Shown: positions 18,105 through 27,063, counted from the first letter of the stretch. The stretch is 64,000 nt of DNA from Hymenobacter sp. DG25B (GCF_000801315.1 NZ_CP010054.1:1178001-1242000); one strand, 5' to 3'. Numbers and translations: made by a program. The notes: generated from the sequence alone by a model not told the origin.

Positions 18105-18138
18105 AAGAAATAATGGGCCCGAAGCCCGTTAGTGCTGG

Positions 18139-18702
18139 TTAGAACGCAAAGCGCAGGCTCACGGCCGCATCGTTGTACAAGCCAGCGTAGCCATCGAACA
18201 CCTCAAAGAAAGGCTTGTAGTCAACGCCCAGCACGAAGGGCAGGTCTTCCATCTTGTACTCCAGGCCCAGAATCAGGTCAGCACCGGGCGTGATGTACAT
18301 ATGGTCATCGTAATAGTAAGCCCGATATACCTCGTACTTGCGTCCTTTATAGTACCGAACGTCGTCGAAGTAGTAGCGGCCGCGATAGAAGCCCAGGTGG
18401 GCGCCCGCGCCGTAGTAAAACTGCAGGCCCTTTACTTCCTTAATAGGGTGATGCTTTTCCAGCAGCAGGGTAACCCGCGCCCCACGCGCCCGGTATTCCG
18501 TGGTTACCAAACCCTCGAAAGCCACATTATTCTTGCCGCTGAGGAAGTGTTTAACCGTAACGCCGGAGGAGTAGCCGCCCGCCCGCAAACCGGCGGCCGT
18601 CTGGTAGCCGGCTCCGCCGCTACCGCTGCTTTTTTTCTGGGCAAAGGAAAGCGTGCTGCCCAGCATCAGGAGAATAAAAGTGAAAAATGCAGTTTGTTTC
18701 AT
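18139..18702 (-). CDS. Predicted secreted outer-membrane beta-barrel-like protein
   Basis: A 187-residue protein with a clear signal peptide (MKQTAFFTFILLMLGSTLSFAQ). The mature part alternates short amphipathic strands with charged turns (AGLRAGGYSSGVTVKHFL, FEGLVTTEYRARGARVTLLLEKH, FYYGAGAHLGFYRG, ADLILGLEYKM, FVLGVDYKPFFEVFDG) and ends in LRFAF with a terminal Phe, as expected for a small outer-membrane barrel of about eight strands. It is very Tyr-rich in the middle (VRYYKGRKYEVYRAYYYDDH). No specific family is recognised beyond the porin-like fold. It is monocistronic, with its own terminator. Confidence 0.8.
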   Translation of the reverse strand: MKQTAFFTFILLMLGSTLSFAQKKSSGSGGAGYQTAAGLRAGGYSSGVTVKHFLSGKNNVAFEGLVTTEYRARGARVTLLLEKHHPIKEVKGLQFYYGAGAHLGFYRGRYYFDDVRYYKGRKYEVYRAYYYDDHMYITPGADLILGLEYKMEDLPFVLGVDYKPFFEVFDGYAGLYNDAAVSLRFAF

Positions 18703-18814
18703 AACAAAAAGTAGAAAAAAGAAAACTTGACCAGCAAATATAAGGAGCTGGTTTTAGAGGTTTTCTTCATTCTAAAGGCGAAAGGCAAACAACTAATAAG
18801 TTGTTGAAAAAGTC

Positions 18815-19489
18815 CTAACCATCGGCGCGCACGCCCCGGGCAATTTCATCGGATAAGTGCACCCGAATGCCGCCGCCATCCTGCCCGGCGGCCCCCAGCA
18901 TGGCCTGCGCTACCGCCTCCGCCGCCACCGGCCGGTACTTGCGCAGCGGCCCCACCAGCAGGGGTGAAACCAGCCGCATGAGCACGGCCCCAATCTGCTC
19001 GCCCAGGCGCTTTTCCTGCCGCTGACCTAGCAGCAAAGAGGGCCGGAAAATATGAATGGCGCGGAAAGGCGTCTGCCGCACGGCGGCTTCCATCTCGCCC
19101 TTCACGTGGTTGTAGTAAATGGCCGAGCCGGCATCGGCGCCCATGGCCGAAACCACCATAAACTGCGCCGCGAAGTTGCCAGCCGCCAGGGCCGCCAGCT
19201 TTACTACGTACAGGTAATCTACTTTATAAAAGGCCTCCTTAGAGCCAGCCTGCTTCATAGTAGTGCCCAGGCAGCAGTACACGTCATCGGCTATCAGGGC
19301 CAGGCGCTGGTCTTCCAGGTGCTGGAAGTCTACCACGCGCTGCTCCAGCTTGGGGTGCACCAGCGGCAGCACCCGGCGACCAATGGAAATAACTTTGGCG
19401 TACCGGTCGCTGGCCAGGAGCAGGGGCAGCAGGTGCTGGCCCACCAGACCACTGGCACCGGCAATAAGGGCGGTTTTCTGAAGTTTCAT
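18815..19489 (-). CDS. NAD(P)-binding Rossmann-fold protein (HTATIP2-like epimerase)
   Basis: A 224-residue atypical short-chain dehydrogenase-type protein. The Rossmann motif is GASGLVGQHLL near the N-terminus, followed by ISIGRR after beta-2, DDVYCCLGTTMKQAGSKEAFYKVD and the VVSAMGADAGSAIYYNHVKGEME segment, where S..Y..K occupy the usual catalytic spacing. IHIFRPSLLLGQR completes the family pattern. The enzymatic activity is not known; relatives are annotated as NAD-dependent epimerases or oxidoreductases. It is leftward, about 100 bp from the CvfB-like gene, with which it may be co-transcribed. Confidence 0.82.
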   Translation of the reverse strand: MKLQKTALIAGASGLVGQHLLPLLLASDRYAKVISIGRRVLPLVHPKLEQRVVDFQHLEDQRLALIADDVYCCLGTTMKQAGSKEAFYKVDYLYVVKLAALAAGNFAAQFMVVSAMGADAGSAIYYNHVKGEMEAAVRQTPFRAIHIFRPSLLLGQRQEKRLGEQIGAVLMRLVSPLLVGPLRKYRPVAAEAVAQAMLGAAGQDGGGIRVHLSDEIARGVRADG

Positions 19490-19588
19490 GCGGCAGAACG
19501 GCGAGGGCGGAAGCAGGTGCGAAAGCGCTTCGGGCGTCCTTACGCAAAAAAGCCCGACATGGTACGGCCCACGCCGGAAACTGCCCTA

Positions 19589-20422
19589 CTACGACTCCGG
19601 AATGAGCCGCGTGTGGTCGGGCGCCAGCTGCACCTGCCCGTTTTTATACAGGTAGCCCAGGGCTTTTTTAAACACTTTCTTGCTGATGCCCAGGCGGCGG
19701 TAAATATCATCCGGTTCGCTCTTATCCGAGAGGGGCAGCGTGCCGCCGGCCGCGTGCAGGGCCTTCAGGACCGTTTCCACGGCATCCCGCGCTTCGTCGT
19801 AGCCAATCTTCTGCAGGCTGATGTCCAGCTTGCCATCGGGCCGCACCAGGCGCACGTAGCCGGTAGGCGTATCGCCCAGGCGCAGGGGGCGGAAAACTTC
19901 GTTGTGGTAGAGCAGGCCCTGATACTGGCCATTCACCAGCACTTTATAGCCCAGGTCAGTTTCTTCGGCTACCATCAGCTGCACGGCGTCGCCGGGCTGG
20001 CCAGGGAAGGGCTCGTGGCTTAGGAAACCCTCCCAGCGCGCGGAGGCCACAATTCGGTCCGAGGTTTCATCCAGAAACACATACACGGTGGCCCGCTCGC
20101 CGGGGCGCAGGTTGCGGCGCTGGTTGCGGTAAGGCAGAAACAGGTCTTTTTCCAGGCCCCAGTCCAGAAACGCGCCCAGCGGGGTTACGTCGCGCACGCT
20201 GAGGGCAGCAAACTGCCCCACGCGCACCAGTGGGTCCAGGGTGGTGGCAATGAGGCGGTCTTCGGAGTCGCGGTACACGAATACGCGCAGCACGTCGCCT
20301 ACCTGCGTGCCGGCCGGTACGTATTTGCCGGGCATCAGCAGGTCGCCATCATCAGAAGACAGGTACACGCCAAAATCTACTTCGCGCGCTACTTCCAGGT
20401 CGTTATAATCACCGAGCTGCAT
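19589..20422 (-). CDS. CvfB-like RNA-binding protein (S1 domains plus winged helix)
   Basis: A 277-residue protein with tandem S1-type OB-fold domains and a C-terminal winged helix, as in CvfB/YitL, which binds RNA in Gram-positive bacteria. The N-terminal S1 domain has LEVAREVDFGVYLSSDDGDLLMPGKYVP. The next has VGQFAALSVRDVTPLGAFLDWGLEKDLFLPY. The third has VLVNGQYQGLLYHNEVFRPLRLG. The winged-helix end reads PDDIYRRLGISKKVFKKALGYLYKNGQV. The role in Bacteroidota is not established. It appears to be expressed from its own promoter upstream of 20422. Confidence 0.88.
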   Translation of the reverse strand: MQLGDYNDLEVAREVDFGVYLSSDDGDLLMPGKYVPAGTQVGDVLRVFVYRDSEDRLIATTLDPLVRVGQFAALSVRDVTPLGAFLDWGLEKDLFLPYRNQRRNLRPGERATVYVFLDETSDRIVASARWEGFLSHEPFPGQPGDAVQLMVAEETDLGYKVLVNGQYQGLLYHNEVFRPLRLGDTPTGYVRLVRPDGKLDISLQKIGYDEARDAVETVLKALHAAGGTLPLSDKSEPDDIYRRLGISKKVFKKALGYLYKNGQVQLAPDHTRLIPES

Positions 20423-20572
20423 GGGGTATTCAGTTAGTAAGAAAGCAGGAGTAAGTAAGCAGCAGCAAAAACCGCTGTCGGCTTATTTCATCTGCTATAA
20501 AATCAGAAATGGTACGAAAGCCAGCGGCAAAGGTCCGAAGAAGCGGCGGGATTACTGCCGCCTGCCAGATAC

Positions 20573-22579
20573 TTACTCGTAGCGCACCAGGCTGGGCTGG
20601 CCAAAGCTGAAGTCGCTGAAATCATAGAACGGGCGGGCATTTTCGAATACCCGGATGCCATTGCGGTCAAACTGCCCGCGGGGATAAAAGCCAAACAGAA
20701 TCTGGAAAGTGCGGATAGCGGTGTACTCATTGCGAAAGCGCAGGCCCAGCCCAAACCCGGTGAAAGGGGTTTCCTTGAAAGGCAGGGTTTGCAGCTTGGT
20801 GGTGTTCAGCCAGGCCGCATCGGCAAAGCCCACGGCGGCCATGCGAAAGCCGAGAAAGGAAACCGGCGTGTACACGGTGGCCTCGTAATTGACCACAAAG
20901 CGGCTGGTACCGCGCAGGTTGCCATCGGTGCGGAAGCCCCGCAGGCCCCGGTCGCCATCAATACTGAGCACCCGCTCGGTGGGCAGGCGGTTTAAGCCAA
21001 TGGCGGTGCGGTTCCAGAAAAAGTGCCGCCACTGGTAGTTGCCCGTGTGGTAAAGGCGCGTAAAAAACAGGATTTCGCCGCCGGCCACGCCCTGCTGCCA
21101 GTCGTTGCTGCGCCCCCGCACAAAGGAGCCAAAGTCGCCGCTCACATATAAATAGCCCCGGCGCGGATTATAGGAAGCAGCCGCGGCGTGCACGCCAAAG
21201 TAGCGGCGGTTGGTGGCCTCATTGAACTCATACCCGCTGGTAAGGCTGATGAGCGTGCCGGTTGGAATATCCTCGGTACGGCCAAAGCCGAACAGGTAGG
21301 TGTCTTTATAATAGTAGCGCACGCTGTAGCCCACCGTGCCCAGCACCAGCCCCGCGTTTTGAAACTCCGTTTTATCGGGGCGGCGGAAATAGTTGGTGCG
21401 GATAAAGCGGCCCGACACGATAATGCGGCCCGGGTTTTCGTAGCCCAGGTCGTAGCTGTGCAGGCGCAGGGAGCGGCCAAACCATACATCCTGGGTGTTA
21501 AACCGCAGGGGTACCAGGCTGTCGGGGCTGCCATCCCGGTGATTCAGGATAATGGGCCGGTCAAACACATTCAGGGCCACGGCGCCGGCGTAGCGGGTAT
21601 TGATGGAGTAGAAACCGCGCGAGGCCACCACGTTCATTTCCTTGTTTTCGTAGCGGTTGAGGTAGTGCACCTGCCCGGTTATGAAGTTGCGGAACGGCAC
21701 CTGGTAGCTACCCTCGTAGCTCCAGGTTTGGGGCTTGATGCGCCCATACTCGTAGCGGTTACGGAACTGGTGGCCCTGGCCCAGGAAGTTTACATCGCGC
21801 AGCCCAATAACGCCCGCGCCCACATCCCGCACCTGCACCGAGCCGCTGATGCTGAACACGTCCCGCGTGATGACTTCAATATCCACGCTGTCCTGGGAGG
21901 TGGTTTGCTCATTTACGAACACGCGGGCATCGGCAATTTCCGCGGTCTGGCGCAGCAAACGCTCTGACTCGGCCAGATCCTGCGGCTCCAGCTCTTCGCC
22001 CACCCGAAACTGCAGCACCTGCCGCACCCGCGCCCGGGAGGTTTTGATATGGAGCGTATTGGCTGATTTCTCCAGAATGTTGCGTGGCTTGCGGTTGGGG
22101 TCGTTCAGGCGGTAGCCAAAGGCATCCAGTGTGCTGATGTTGATGCGCCGCACCACTTTGTAGCTGTGCCGGTCATACTGCCGATCCAGCAGCTCGGCGT
22201 CCAGGCCGGCACGCTCCTCGCGGCGCCCGGTAAAGTTGAACAGGGCGGCCGCAGCTTTTCCGGCAATGGTTTTGCGCTTGGTATAGGCTTTCAGGCTATT
22301 CAGAATGCGTTCCTGGTCCAGGCGGCGGCGCAGGGAGTCGGGGCGGGTTGCGCCAATAGAGTCGGGGGGCGTTATGGGGCGCTCGGGCTGCTGGGCCCAG
22401 GCCGGCAGGCACAGCAGCAACAGCCCGGCCAGCAGCAGCCAGCAGGCCGCACCGGGCCGGCGTAAGGTAGATAGCGGAGAAAGCACCCGAAAGCGAGCCG
22501 TCGGGTTGGGCGACGAGCTCAGGCAAGATACGGGTTCCGGAGGAGGTGCCGGAATAACCAGGGGAAAGAAGCGCCTCAT
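20573..22579 (-). CDS. Omp85/BamA-like outer-membrane protein
   Basis: A large outer-membrane protein (668 codons in the longest frame). A hydrophobic signal-like stretch (CWLLLAGLLLLCLPAWAQQ) begins only at about residue 45, so the true start is probably a non-ATG codon such as GTG at 22486. The periplasmic part includes a POTRA-like segment (FRVGEELEPQDLAESERLLR... VEVITRDVFSISG). The barrel has RDVNFLGQGHQFRNRYEYG, LTSGYEFNEATNRRYFG, GDRGLRGF (the lid-lock VRGF/LRGF motif) and a terminal ..RNEYTAIRTFQILFGFYPRG strand. This matches Omp85/surface-antigen proteins used in outer-membrane assembly or secretion. Specific role unknown. Confidence 0.78.
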   Translation of the reverse strand: MRRFFPLVIPAPPPEPVSCLSSSPNPTARFRVLSPLSTLRRPGAACWLLLAGLLLLCLPAWAQQPERPITPPDSIGATRPDSLRRRLDQERILNSLKAYTKRKTIAGKAAAALFNFTGRREERAGLDAELLDRQYDRHSYKVVRRINISTLDAFGYRLNDPNRKPRNILEKSANTLHIKTSRARVRQVLQFRVGEELEPQDLAESERLLRQTAEIADARVFVNEQTTSQDSVDIEVITRDVFSISGSVQVRDVGAGVIGLRDVNFLGQGHQFRNRYEYGRIKPQTWSYEGSYQVPFRNFITGQVHYLNRYENKEMNVVASRGFYSINTRYAGAVALNVFDRPIILNHRDGSPDSLVPLRFNTQDVWFGRSLRLHSYDLGYENPGRIIVSGRFIRTNYFRRPDKTEFQNAGLVLGTVGYSVRYYYKDTYLFGFGRTEDIPTGTLISLTSGYEFNEATNRRYFGVHAAAASYNPRRGYLYVSGDFGSFVRGRSNDWQQGVAGGEILFFTRLYHTGNYQWRHFFWNRTAIGLNRLPTERVLSIDGDRGLRGFRTDGNLRGTSRFVVNYEATVYTPVSFLGFRMAAVGFADAAWLNTTKLQTLPFKETPFTGFGLGLRFRNEYTAIRTFQILFGFYPRGQFDRNGIRVFENARPFYDFSDFSFGQPSLVRYE

Positions 22580-22619
22580 GCCGAAAAATACTGCCCGCTA
22601 AAGCCCAGACCCAAAAGGT

Positions 22620-22648
22620 AAGCAGGCTGTAAACGAAGCCTGCTTTTT
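22620..22648 (+). terminator. Terminator-like hairpin in a divergent promoter region
   Basis: AAGCAGGCT pairs with AGCCTGCTT around an 8-nt loop and is followed by TTT, oriented rightward. No rightward gene ends here, so it may attenuate the radical SAM gene from a promoter further left, or be a remnant. Confidence 0.5.
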
Positions 22649-22748
22649 CAGAGTTGGCCGGCGAACTATTTCTAAAAAAATTAGCTTAGTAGTATAGTGT
22701 AGTATTGAGTGGAATAGAATAGTTTTAACCCCGGAAACAGCCTATTTG

Positions 22749-24014
22749 ATGAACGAGCGAATTCAGGAAAAGCTAAGTATTTTGGCAGATGCCGCCAAGT
22801 ACGATGTGTCCTGCTCCAGCAGCGGCGGCAAGCGAAAAAATGAGAACCGTGGCCTGGGCAATGCCGAGGGCATGGGCATCTGCCACAGCTATACTGAGGA
22901 TGGCCGCTGCGTGAGTTTGCTGAAAATTTTGCTCACCAACCACTGCATTTTCGACTGCGCCTACTGCGTATCGCGCCGCAGCAATGACGTGAAGCGCGCC
23001 GCCTTTACCGTAGATGAAGTAGTGGACCTGACCATGAACTTCTACCGCCGCAACTACATCGAAGGTCTGTTTTTAAGCAGCGGCATTTTTTCCTCCCCCG
23101 ACTATACCATGGAGCGGCTGGTGCGCATCATCAAAAAGCTGCGCACCGAGCACAAGTTCAACGGCTACATTCACGTGAAAGCCATTCCGGGCGCTTCCGA
23201 GGAGCTGATCCAGGAAGCCGGCCTGTACGCCGACCGCCTGAGCGTGAATATTGAGCTGCCCTCGGAAATGAGCCTGACCAAGCTGGCACCCGAGAAGAAC
23301 TACCAGGAAATTCTGACGCCCATGGCGCAAATCCGGGACGGCATCATTCTGAATAAAGAAGAAAAGTCGCTGTTCAAGAAAGTGCCGCAGTTTGCCACGG
23401 CCGGCCAAAGCACCCAGCTGATTGTGGGCGCCTCCGCTGAAAACGACCATCAGATTATTCAGCTTACCGACTCGCTCTACAAAGGCTACGGGCTGAAGCG
23501 CGTGTACTACTCCGGCTACATTCCCGTGACCGACGACGCCCGCCTGCCGCAGGTAACGCAGCCCCCACTCATCCGGGAGCACCGCCTGTACCAGACGGAT
23601 TGGCTGATGCGCTTCTACGGCTTTCAGGTCGATGAAATCCTGGACCCCGCCCACCCTTTCCTGGACCTGGAAATCGACCCCAAGCTGGCCTGGGCCCTGC
23701 GCAACCGCCACGTTTTCCCGGTAGATGTGAATACTGCTGATTTTGAAATGATTCTGCGCATTCCCGGTGTGGGCGCGCGCTCCGCGAAGCGCATTGTGGC
23801 GGCCCGGCGGTTTGCGCCCATCACCCTGGACCACCTGCACAAGTTTGGGGTGGTGCTGAAGCGCGCCAAGTTCTTTCTTACCTGCCGCGGCCAGGCCCTG
23901 GAAAAGCGGGAGTTTGATGAGCAGACCATCCGCCGCCAGATTCTATTCGGCGCGGGCTCGGTCCGTTCCGCCCTCGTCACCCAGCAGCTCGATTTGTTTG
24001 CCCAGGCTTCCTAA
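22749..24014 (+). CDS. Putative DNA modification/repair radical SAM protein (TIGR03916 type)
   Basis: A 421-residue radical SAM protein. The [4Fe-4S] motif is NHCIFDCAYC (CxxxCxxC, C66, C70, C73), preceded by the family-typical VSCSSSGGKRKNENRGLG and GMGICHSYTEDGRCVSLLK. The C-terminal third has a helix-hairpin-helix DNA-binding region: VNTADFEMILRIPGVGARSAKRIVAARR. The family is defined computationally as linked to a TIGR03915 protein and to uracil-DNA-glycosylase-like domains. The TIGR03915-type gene lies 1.2 kb downstream, with an epoxide-hydrolase-like gene between. ATG 22749 is used; TTG 22746 just before it is an alternative. The substrate is unknown. Confidence 0.88.
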   Translation: MNERIQEKLSILADAAKYDVSCSSSGGKRKNENRGLGNAEGMGICHSYTEDGRCVSLLKILLTNHCIFDCAYCVSRRSNDVKRAAFTVDEVVDLTMNFYRRNYIEGLFLSSGIFSSPDYTMERLVRIIKKLRTEHKFNGYIHVKAIPGASEELIQEAGLYADRLSVNIELPSEMSLTKLAPEKNYQEILTPMAQIRDGIILNKEEKSLFKKVPQFATAGQSTQLIVGASAENDHQIIQLTDSLYKGYGLKRVYYSGYIPVTDDARLPQVTQPPLIREHRLYQTDWLMRFYGFQVDEILDPAHPFLDLEIDPKLAWALRNRHVFPVDVNTADFEMILRIPGVGARSAKRIVAARRFAPITLDHLHKFGVVLKRAKFFLTCRGQALEKREFDEQTIRRQILFGAGSVRSALVTQQLDLFAQAS

Positions 24015-24087
24015 GCCCGGTTTTCTTCCTCTGATTTTCTAAAGTGCCCTTTCTCCCTTACCAGAAACCTTCTCTCAACTTACAGCC

Positions 24088-24267
24088 ATGACTGTTTCTC
24101 ATCGCGCCGCCGACGCGTCGGCCGCCACCTCCGCCAAAACCGATAAAGTTGCCCGTATGGCCTGCTGCTGCAAGCTAGCCGACCTGCTGCCGCTGGTGCG
24201 CCAAATGCACCAGGAAGCCGCCCGCAGTAACGCGGCACAAACGGCCGGGCGCTCCGAAGCGGCATAA
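24088..24267 (+). CDS. Small hypothetical protein (59 aa)
   Basis: An ATG-initiated 60-codon frame between the radical SAM gene and the hydrolase, on the same strand. It is Ala-rich with a central MACCCKLADLLPLVRQMHQEAA segment: three consecutive cysteines followed by an amphipathic helix. It could be a small adaptor or metal-binding protein of the same operon, or fortuitous. It is not similar to anything I recognise; the coding call rests on position, start and strand. Confidence 0.4.
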   Translation: MTVSHRAADASAATSAKTDKVARMACCCKLADLLPLVRQMHQEAARSNAAQTAGRSEAA

Positions 24268-24316
24268 TCCGGTTGCAGCGCAGCAACTTTCGGCCTAGCT
24301 AAAGGGTAGGAGGCCT

Positions 24317-25204
24317 ATGGCTTTCGACCTGGAACATCACCAAGTGCCCACCAACGGCATCATGCTGCACGTAGTGCAGTGCGGCCTTCCGGCCGGGCCG
24401 CTGGTGGTACTGCTGCACGGCTTTCCGGAGTTCTGGTACGGCTGGCGCCATCAGATACCGGCGCTGGCTGCGGCTGGTTTCCGGGTGTGGGCCCCCGACC
24501 AGCGCGGCTACAACCTCAGCAGCAAGCCCCCACGCGTAGCCGATTATACCATTGACACCTTGGGAGCTGATATTCTGGGGTTACTGGAGGCTGCCGGCCG
24601 TGAGAAAGCCACGGTCATTGGTCACGACTGGGGGGCGGCCGTGGCGTGGTGGCTGGCCGCGCATCATCCGGAGCGGTTGCGGCGGGTAGCCATTCTGAAT
24701 GTACCGCACCCGGCGGTGCTTAGACAGGCGCTGCGCCAGATGCCGCGACAGCTGCTTAAAAGCTGGTATATCTTCTTCTTTCAGCTGCCCTGGCTGCCCG
24801 AGAAACTGTTTCGGCGGCGTCAGTTCCGGTTTGGCCGGGGCGCTTTGCGCGGCACCAGCCGCCCCGGAACTTTTACTTCCGAGGATTTGCACCGCTACAC
24901 GGAGGCCTGGGCCCAGCCGGGTACCCTCACCGGCATGCTGAACTGGTACCGGGCCGCGTTTCGAAGGCATAGACTAGGAAAACAGGCTATGAAAAATATA
25001 TCTATCCCAGTGCGCATTCTCTGGGGAAAGCAGGATGCTTTTCTGGAGCCGGAGTTAGCGCAGCTGAGTTTGCCGCTCTGTGAGCAGGGCGAGCTACTCT
25101 ATTTCGGGGATGCTACCCACTGGCTGCATCAGGAGGAGCCAGCAGCGGTAAATATGCTGCTGTTGGAATTTATGCAGGCCGATAAACCGGCTTCTGCTGT
25201 CTGA
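24317..25204 (+). CDS. Alpha/beta hydrolase, epoxide hydrolase type
   Basis: A 295-residue hydrolase of the epoxide-hydrolase/haloalkane-dehalogenase branch. The oxyanion motif is HGFP (34-37) followed by EFWYGWRHQIP, and the predicted nucleophile is D104 in GHDWGAA. The acid is in GKQDAFLEPEL and the catalytic His in GDATHWLHQEEP. A lid region lies between about 135 and 205. The ATG has an unusually good Shine-Dalgarno-like GTAGGAGG 7 bp upstream, rare in this window. It lies within the radical SAM/TIGR03915 gene set, 10 bp before the TIGR03915-type gene, so co-transcription is likely. The substrate is unknown. Confidence 0.85.
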   Translation: MAFDLEHHQVPTNGIMLHVVQCGLPAGPLVVLLHGFPEFWYGWRHQIPALAAAGFRVWAPDQRGYNLSSKPPRVADYTIDTLGADILGLLEAAGREKATVIGHDWGAAVAWWLAAHHPERLRRVAILNVPHPAVLRQALRQMPRQLLKSWYIFFFQLPWLPEKLFRRRQFRFGRGALRGTSRPGTFTSEDLHRYTEAWAQPGTLTGMLNWYRAAFRRHRLGKQAMKNISIPVRILWGKQDAFLEPELAQLSLPLCEQGELLYFGDATHWLHQEEPAAVNMLLLEFMQADKPASAV

Positions 25205-25214
25205 TAATATACCC

Positions 25215-26129
25215 ATGAGCCGTTCCCTGACGCCCCTGCACCCGCGCAAACCAGCGAAGCCAACCAACCCGGCCAGCGGGGTGAAGCAGCAGCGGTCGGC
25301 GCCGCTGCTCACCAACCCACCACTCGACTATTCCTACGACGGCTCTTTTGAAGGGCTGCTGACGGTGCTATTCACGATTTACGGGCAAAAGGCGGCGCCC
25401 AACAGCATACAGCCAGAAGGGGCTATGCAGGGCGGGCTTTTTGCGCAGCCCATAGCTATTGTTACTGATGAAGTGCAGGCGGCCCGCGTGTGGGAAGGCT
25501 TGTTGCGGTATATGGACGCCGAGGCGCGCACCCGGCTCTTTCATACGTTTCTGAGCGAACAGCCCGACCGGGAGCTGCTGCTATTCCGCTACGCCGACAC
25601 CGCCATGCGCGCCGGCCGCGACATCTCCGACAACTACGCCGATGATACCGTGCGCCGCATAGCCGGCATTGCCCAGCAGATGTACCGCGAAAAACACCGC
25701 ATGGAAGCCTTCGTACGCTTCGAGAAAACCAGCGACGAACTGTTTCACGCCACCATCGACCCCGATTTTGACGTGCTGCCGCTCATAGCCCCGCACTTTA
25801 CCAAACGCTACGCCGACCAGCGCTGGCTCATCTTTGATAAGCGCCGCCGCTACGGCCTGTATTACGATTTGCACCGCACCGATGTCGTGGAGTTTGAGGC
25901 CCCCAACCCACAGCGGCGTACCGATATTTCGGCCACGGTGCTGGACGAGCGGGAGCCCCTGTTCAAGCTGCTCTGGCAGTCCTACTTCGACCACGTGAAC
26001 ATCCCGGAGCGTAAAAATATGAAGCTGCACCGCCGGCACATGCCCCTGCGCTACTGGCGCTATCTGAGCGAAAAACAACCCCGGGAACAGCGTTTCGAGC
26101 CCATTAAGAATAAGCGGCCCATCGGCTAA
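25215..26129 (+). CDS. TIGR03915-type putative DNA metabolism protein (radical SAM partner)
   Basis: A 304-residue protein of the family found beside the TIGR03916 radical SAM protein. The diagnostic start YSYDGSFEGLLTVLFTIY is at about residues 36-53, followed by VTDEVQAARVWEGLL, LLFRYADTAMRAGRDISDNYAD, AQQMYREKHRMEAFVRFEKTSDELFHATIDPDFDVLPLIAPHF and RRRYGLYYDLHRTDVVEF. The C-terminus (YFDHVNIPERKNMKLHRRHMPLRYWRYLSE) also matches. No uracil-DNA glycosylase domain is fused, unlike in some members. The N-terminal 35 residues are basic and Pro-rich. Its biochemical role is unknown. Confidence 0.88.
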   Translation: MSRSLTPLHPRKPAKPTNPASGVKQQRSAPLLTNPPLDYSYDGSFEGLLTVLFTIYGQKAAPNSIQPEGAMQGGLFAQPIAIVTDEVQAARVWEGLLRYMDAEARTRLFHTFLSEQPDRELLLFRYADTAMRAGRDISDNYADDTVRRIAGIAQQMYREKHRMEAFVRFEKTSDELFHATIDPDFDVLPLIAPHFTKRYADQRWLIFDKRRRYGLYYDLHRTDVVEFEAPNPQRRTDISATVLDEREPLFKLLWQSYFDHVNIPERKNMKLHRRHMPLRYWRYLSEKQPREQRFEPIKNKRPIG

Positions 26130-26155
26130 AACTACTGGTGCTGGGCTGAAAAGCG

Positions 26156-26163
26156 CTAATTTG
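26156..26163 (+). promoter_or_regulatory. Candidate -7 promoter element of rfbD
   Basis: CTAATTTG (close to TAnnTTTG), 21 bp before ATG 26185. Confidence 0.35.
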
Positions 26164-26184
26164 CAGCGCAAACCAGCATCGTTT

Positions 26185-27042
26185 ATGAGCAATATCCTCG
26201 TTTTTGGGGCCGCCGGCCAGTTAGGGCAATGCCTGCAGCACGTAGCAAAAGAAAGAAACCTGAGCAACCTGGTTTTCCTGGCCGAAGCCGAAGCGAATAT
26301 TCTGGATGAAGCGACGCTGGCAGCCGTTTTTGCCAAATATCAACCCACTTACTGCATCAATTGCGCTGCCTACACGGCCGTGGATAAAGCCGAAGACGAG
26401 GTAGAACTGGCCCGCAAAGTCAATAAAGATGGCGCCGTTAATCTGGCCCGGCTGTGCGAGCAGTCTGGCGCCACGCTTATTCACATTTCTACTGATTTTG
26501 TGTTTGCGGGTACCGGTAATCAGCCCTTGGTAGAAACGGATAAAGCAGAGCCCATCAGCATTTACGGCCTTACTAAGCTGGAAGGCGAGCAGGGGGTAGC
26601 TGCTGAAACCGGCCGTTACTTTATTCTGCGCACCAGCTGGCTGTACTCAGAGTATGCCGGCAACTTCGTGAAAACCATGCTGAAGCTGGGCCGTGAGCGG
26701 GAAGAGCTAAAGGTTATCTGGGACCAGGTAGGCACGCCTACTTATGCCATTGACCTGGCCGGCTGCATCCTCACTATCATCGAAACCCATAACCAGCAAT
26801 ACGGCATCTACCACTACAGCAACGAGGGCCTGACCTCGTGGTATGATTTTGCGAAAGCCATTTTCGAGCTCAGCAACACGCCGGTGCGCACACTGCCCAT
26901 CCGCACCGCCGAGTACCCCACTAAAGCCACGCGCCCGGCTTACTCCGTCATGGATAAGACCAAAGCCAAAACCCAGCTGCAGGTAGCCATCCCGCACTGG
27001 CGCGACAGCCTGAAAGTGTGTTTAAGCCGCTTAGAGGCATAA
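26185..27042 (+). CDS. rfbD: dTDP-4-dehydrorhamnose reductase family protein
   Basis: An extended SDR of 285 residues, predicted to reduce dTDP-4-dehydro-L-rhamnose to dTDP-L-rhamnose. The N-terminal NAD(P) motif is GAAGQLGQCL, followed by INCAAYTAVDKAEDE, the STDFVFAG loop, SIYGLTKLEGEQ (YxxxK catalytic pair) and RTSWLYSEYAGNFVKTML. GTPTYAIDLA and HYSNEGLTSWYDFAKAIF are also typical. A start 24 nt upstream overlaps a CTAATTTG promoter-like box (26156-26163), so ATG 26185 is preferred. No other rhamnose-pathway gene is adjacent, so the exact substrate is inferred from the family. Confidence 0.88.
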   Translation: MSNILVFGAAGQLGQCLQHVAKERNLSNLVFLAEAEANILDEATLAAVFAKYQPTYCINCAAYTAVDKAEDEVELARKVNKDGAVNLARLCEQSGATLIHISTDFVFAGTGNQPLVETDKAEPISIYGLTKLEGEQGVAAETGRYFILRTSWLYSEYAGNFVKTMLKLGREREELKVIWDQVGTPTYAIDLAGCILTIIETHNQQYGIYHYSNEGLTSWYDFAKAIFELSNTPVRTLPIRTAEYPTKATRPAYSVMDKTKAKTQLQVAIPHWRDSLKVCLSRLEA

Positions 27043-27063
27043 CCGGACTCAGAAATACATCAT

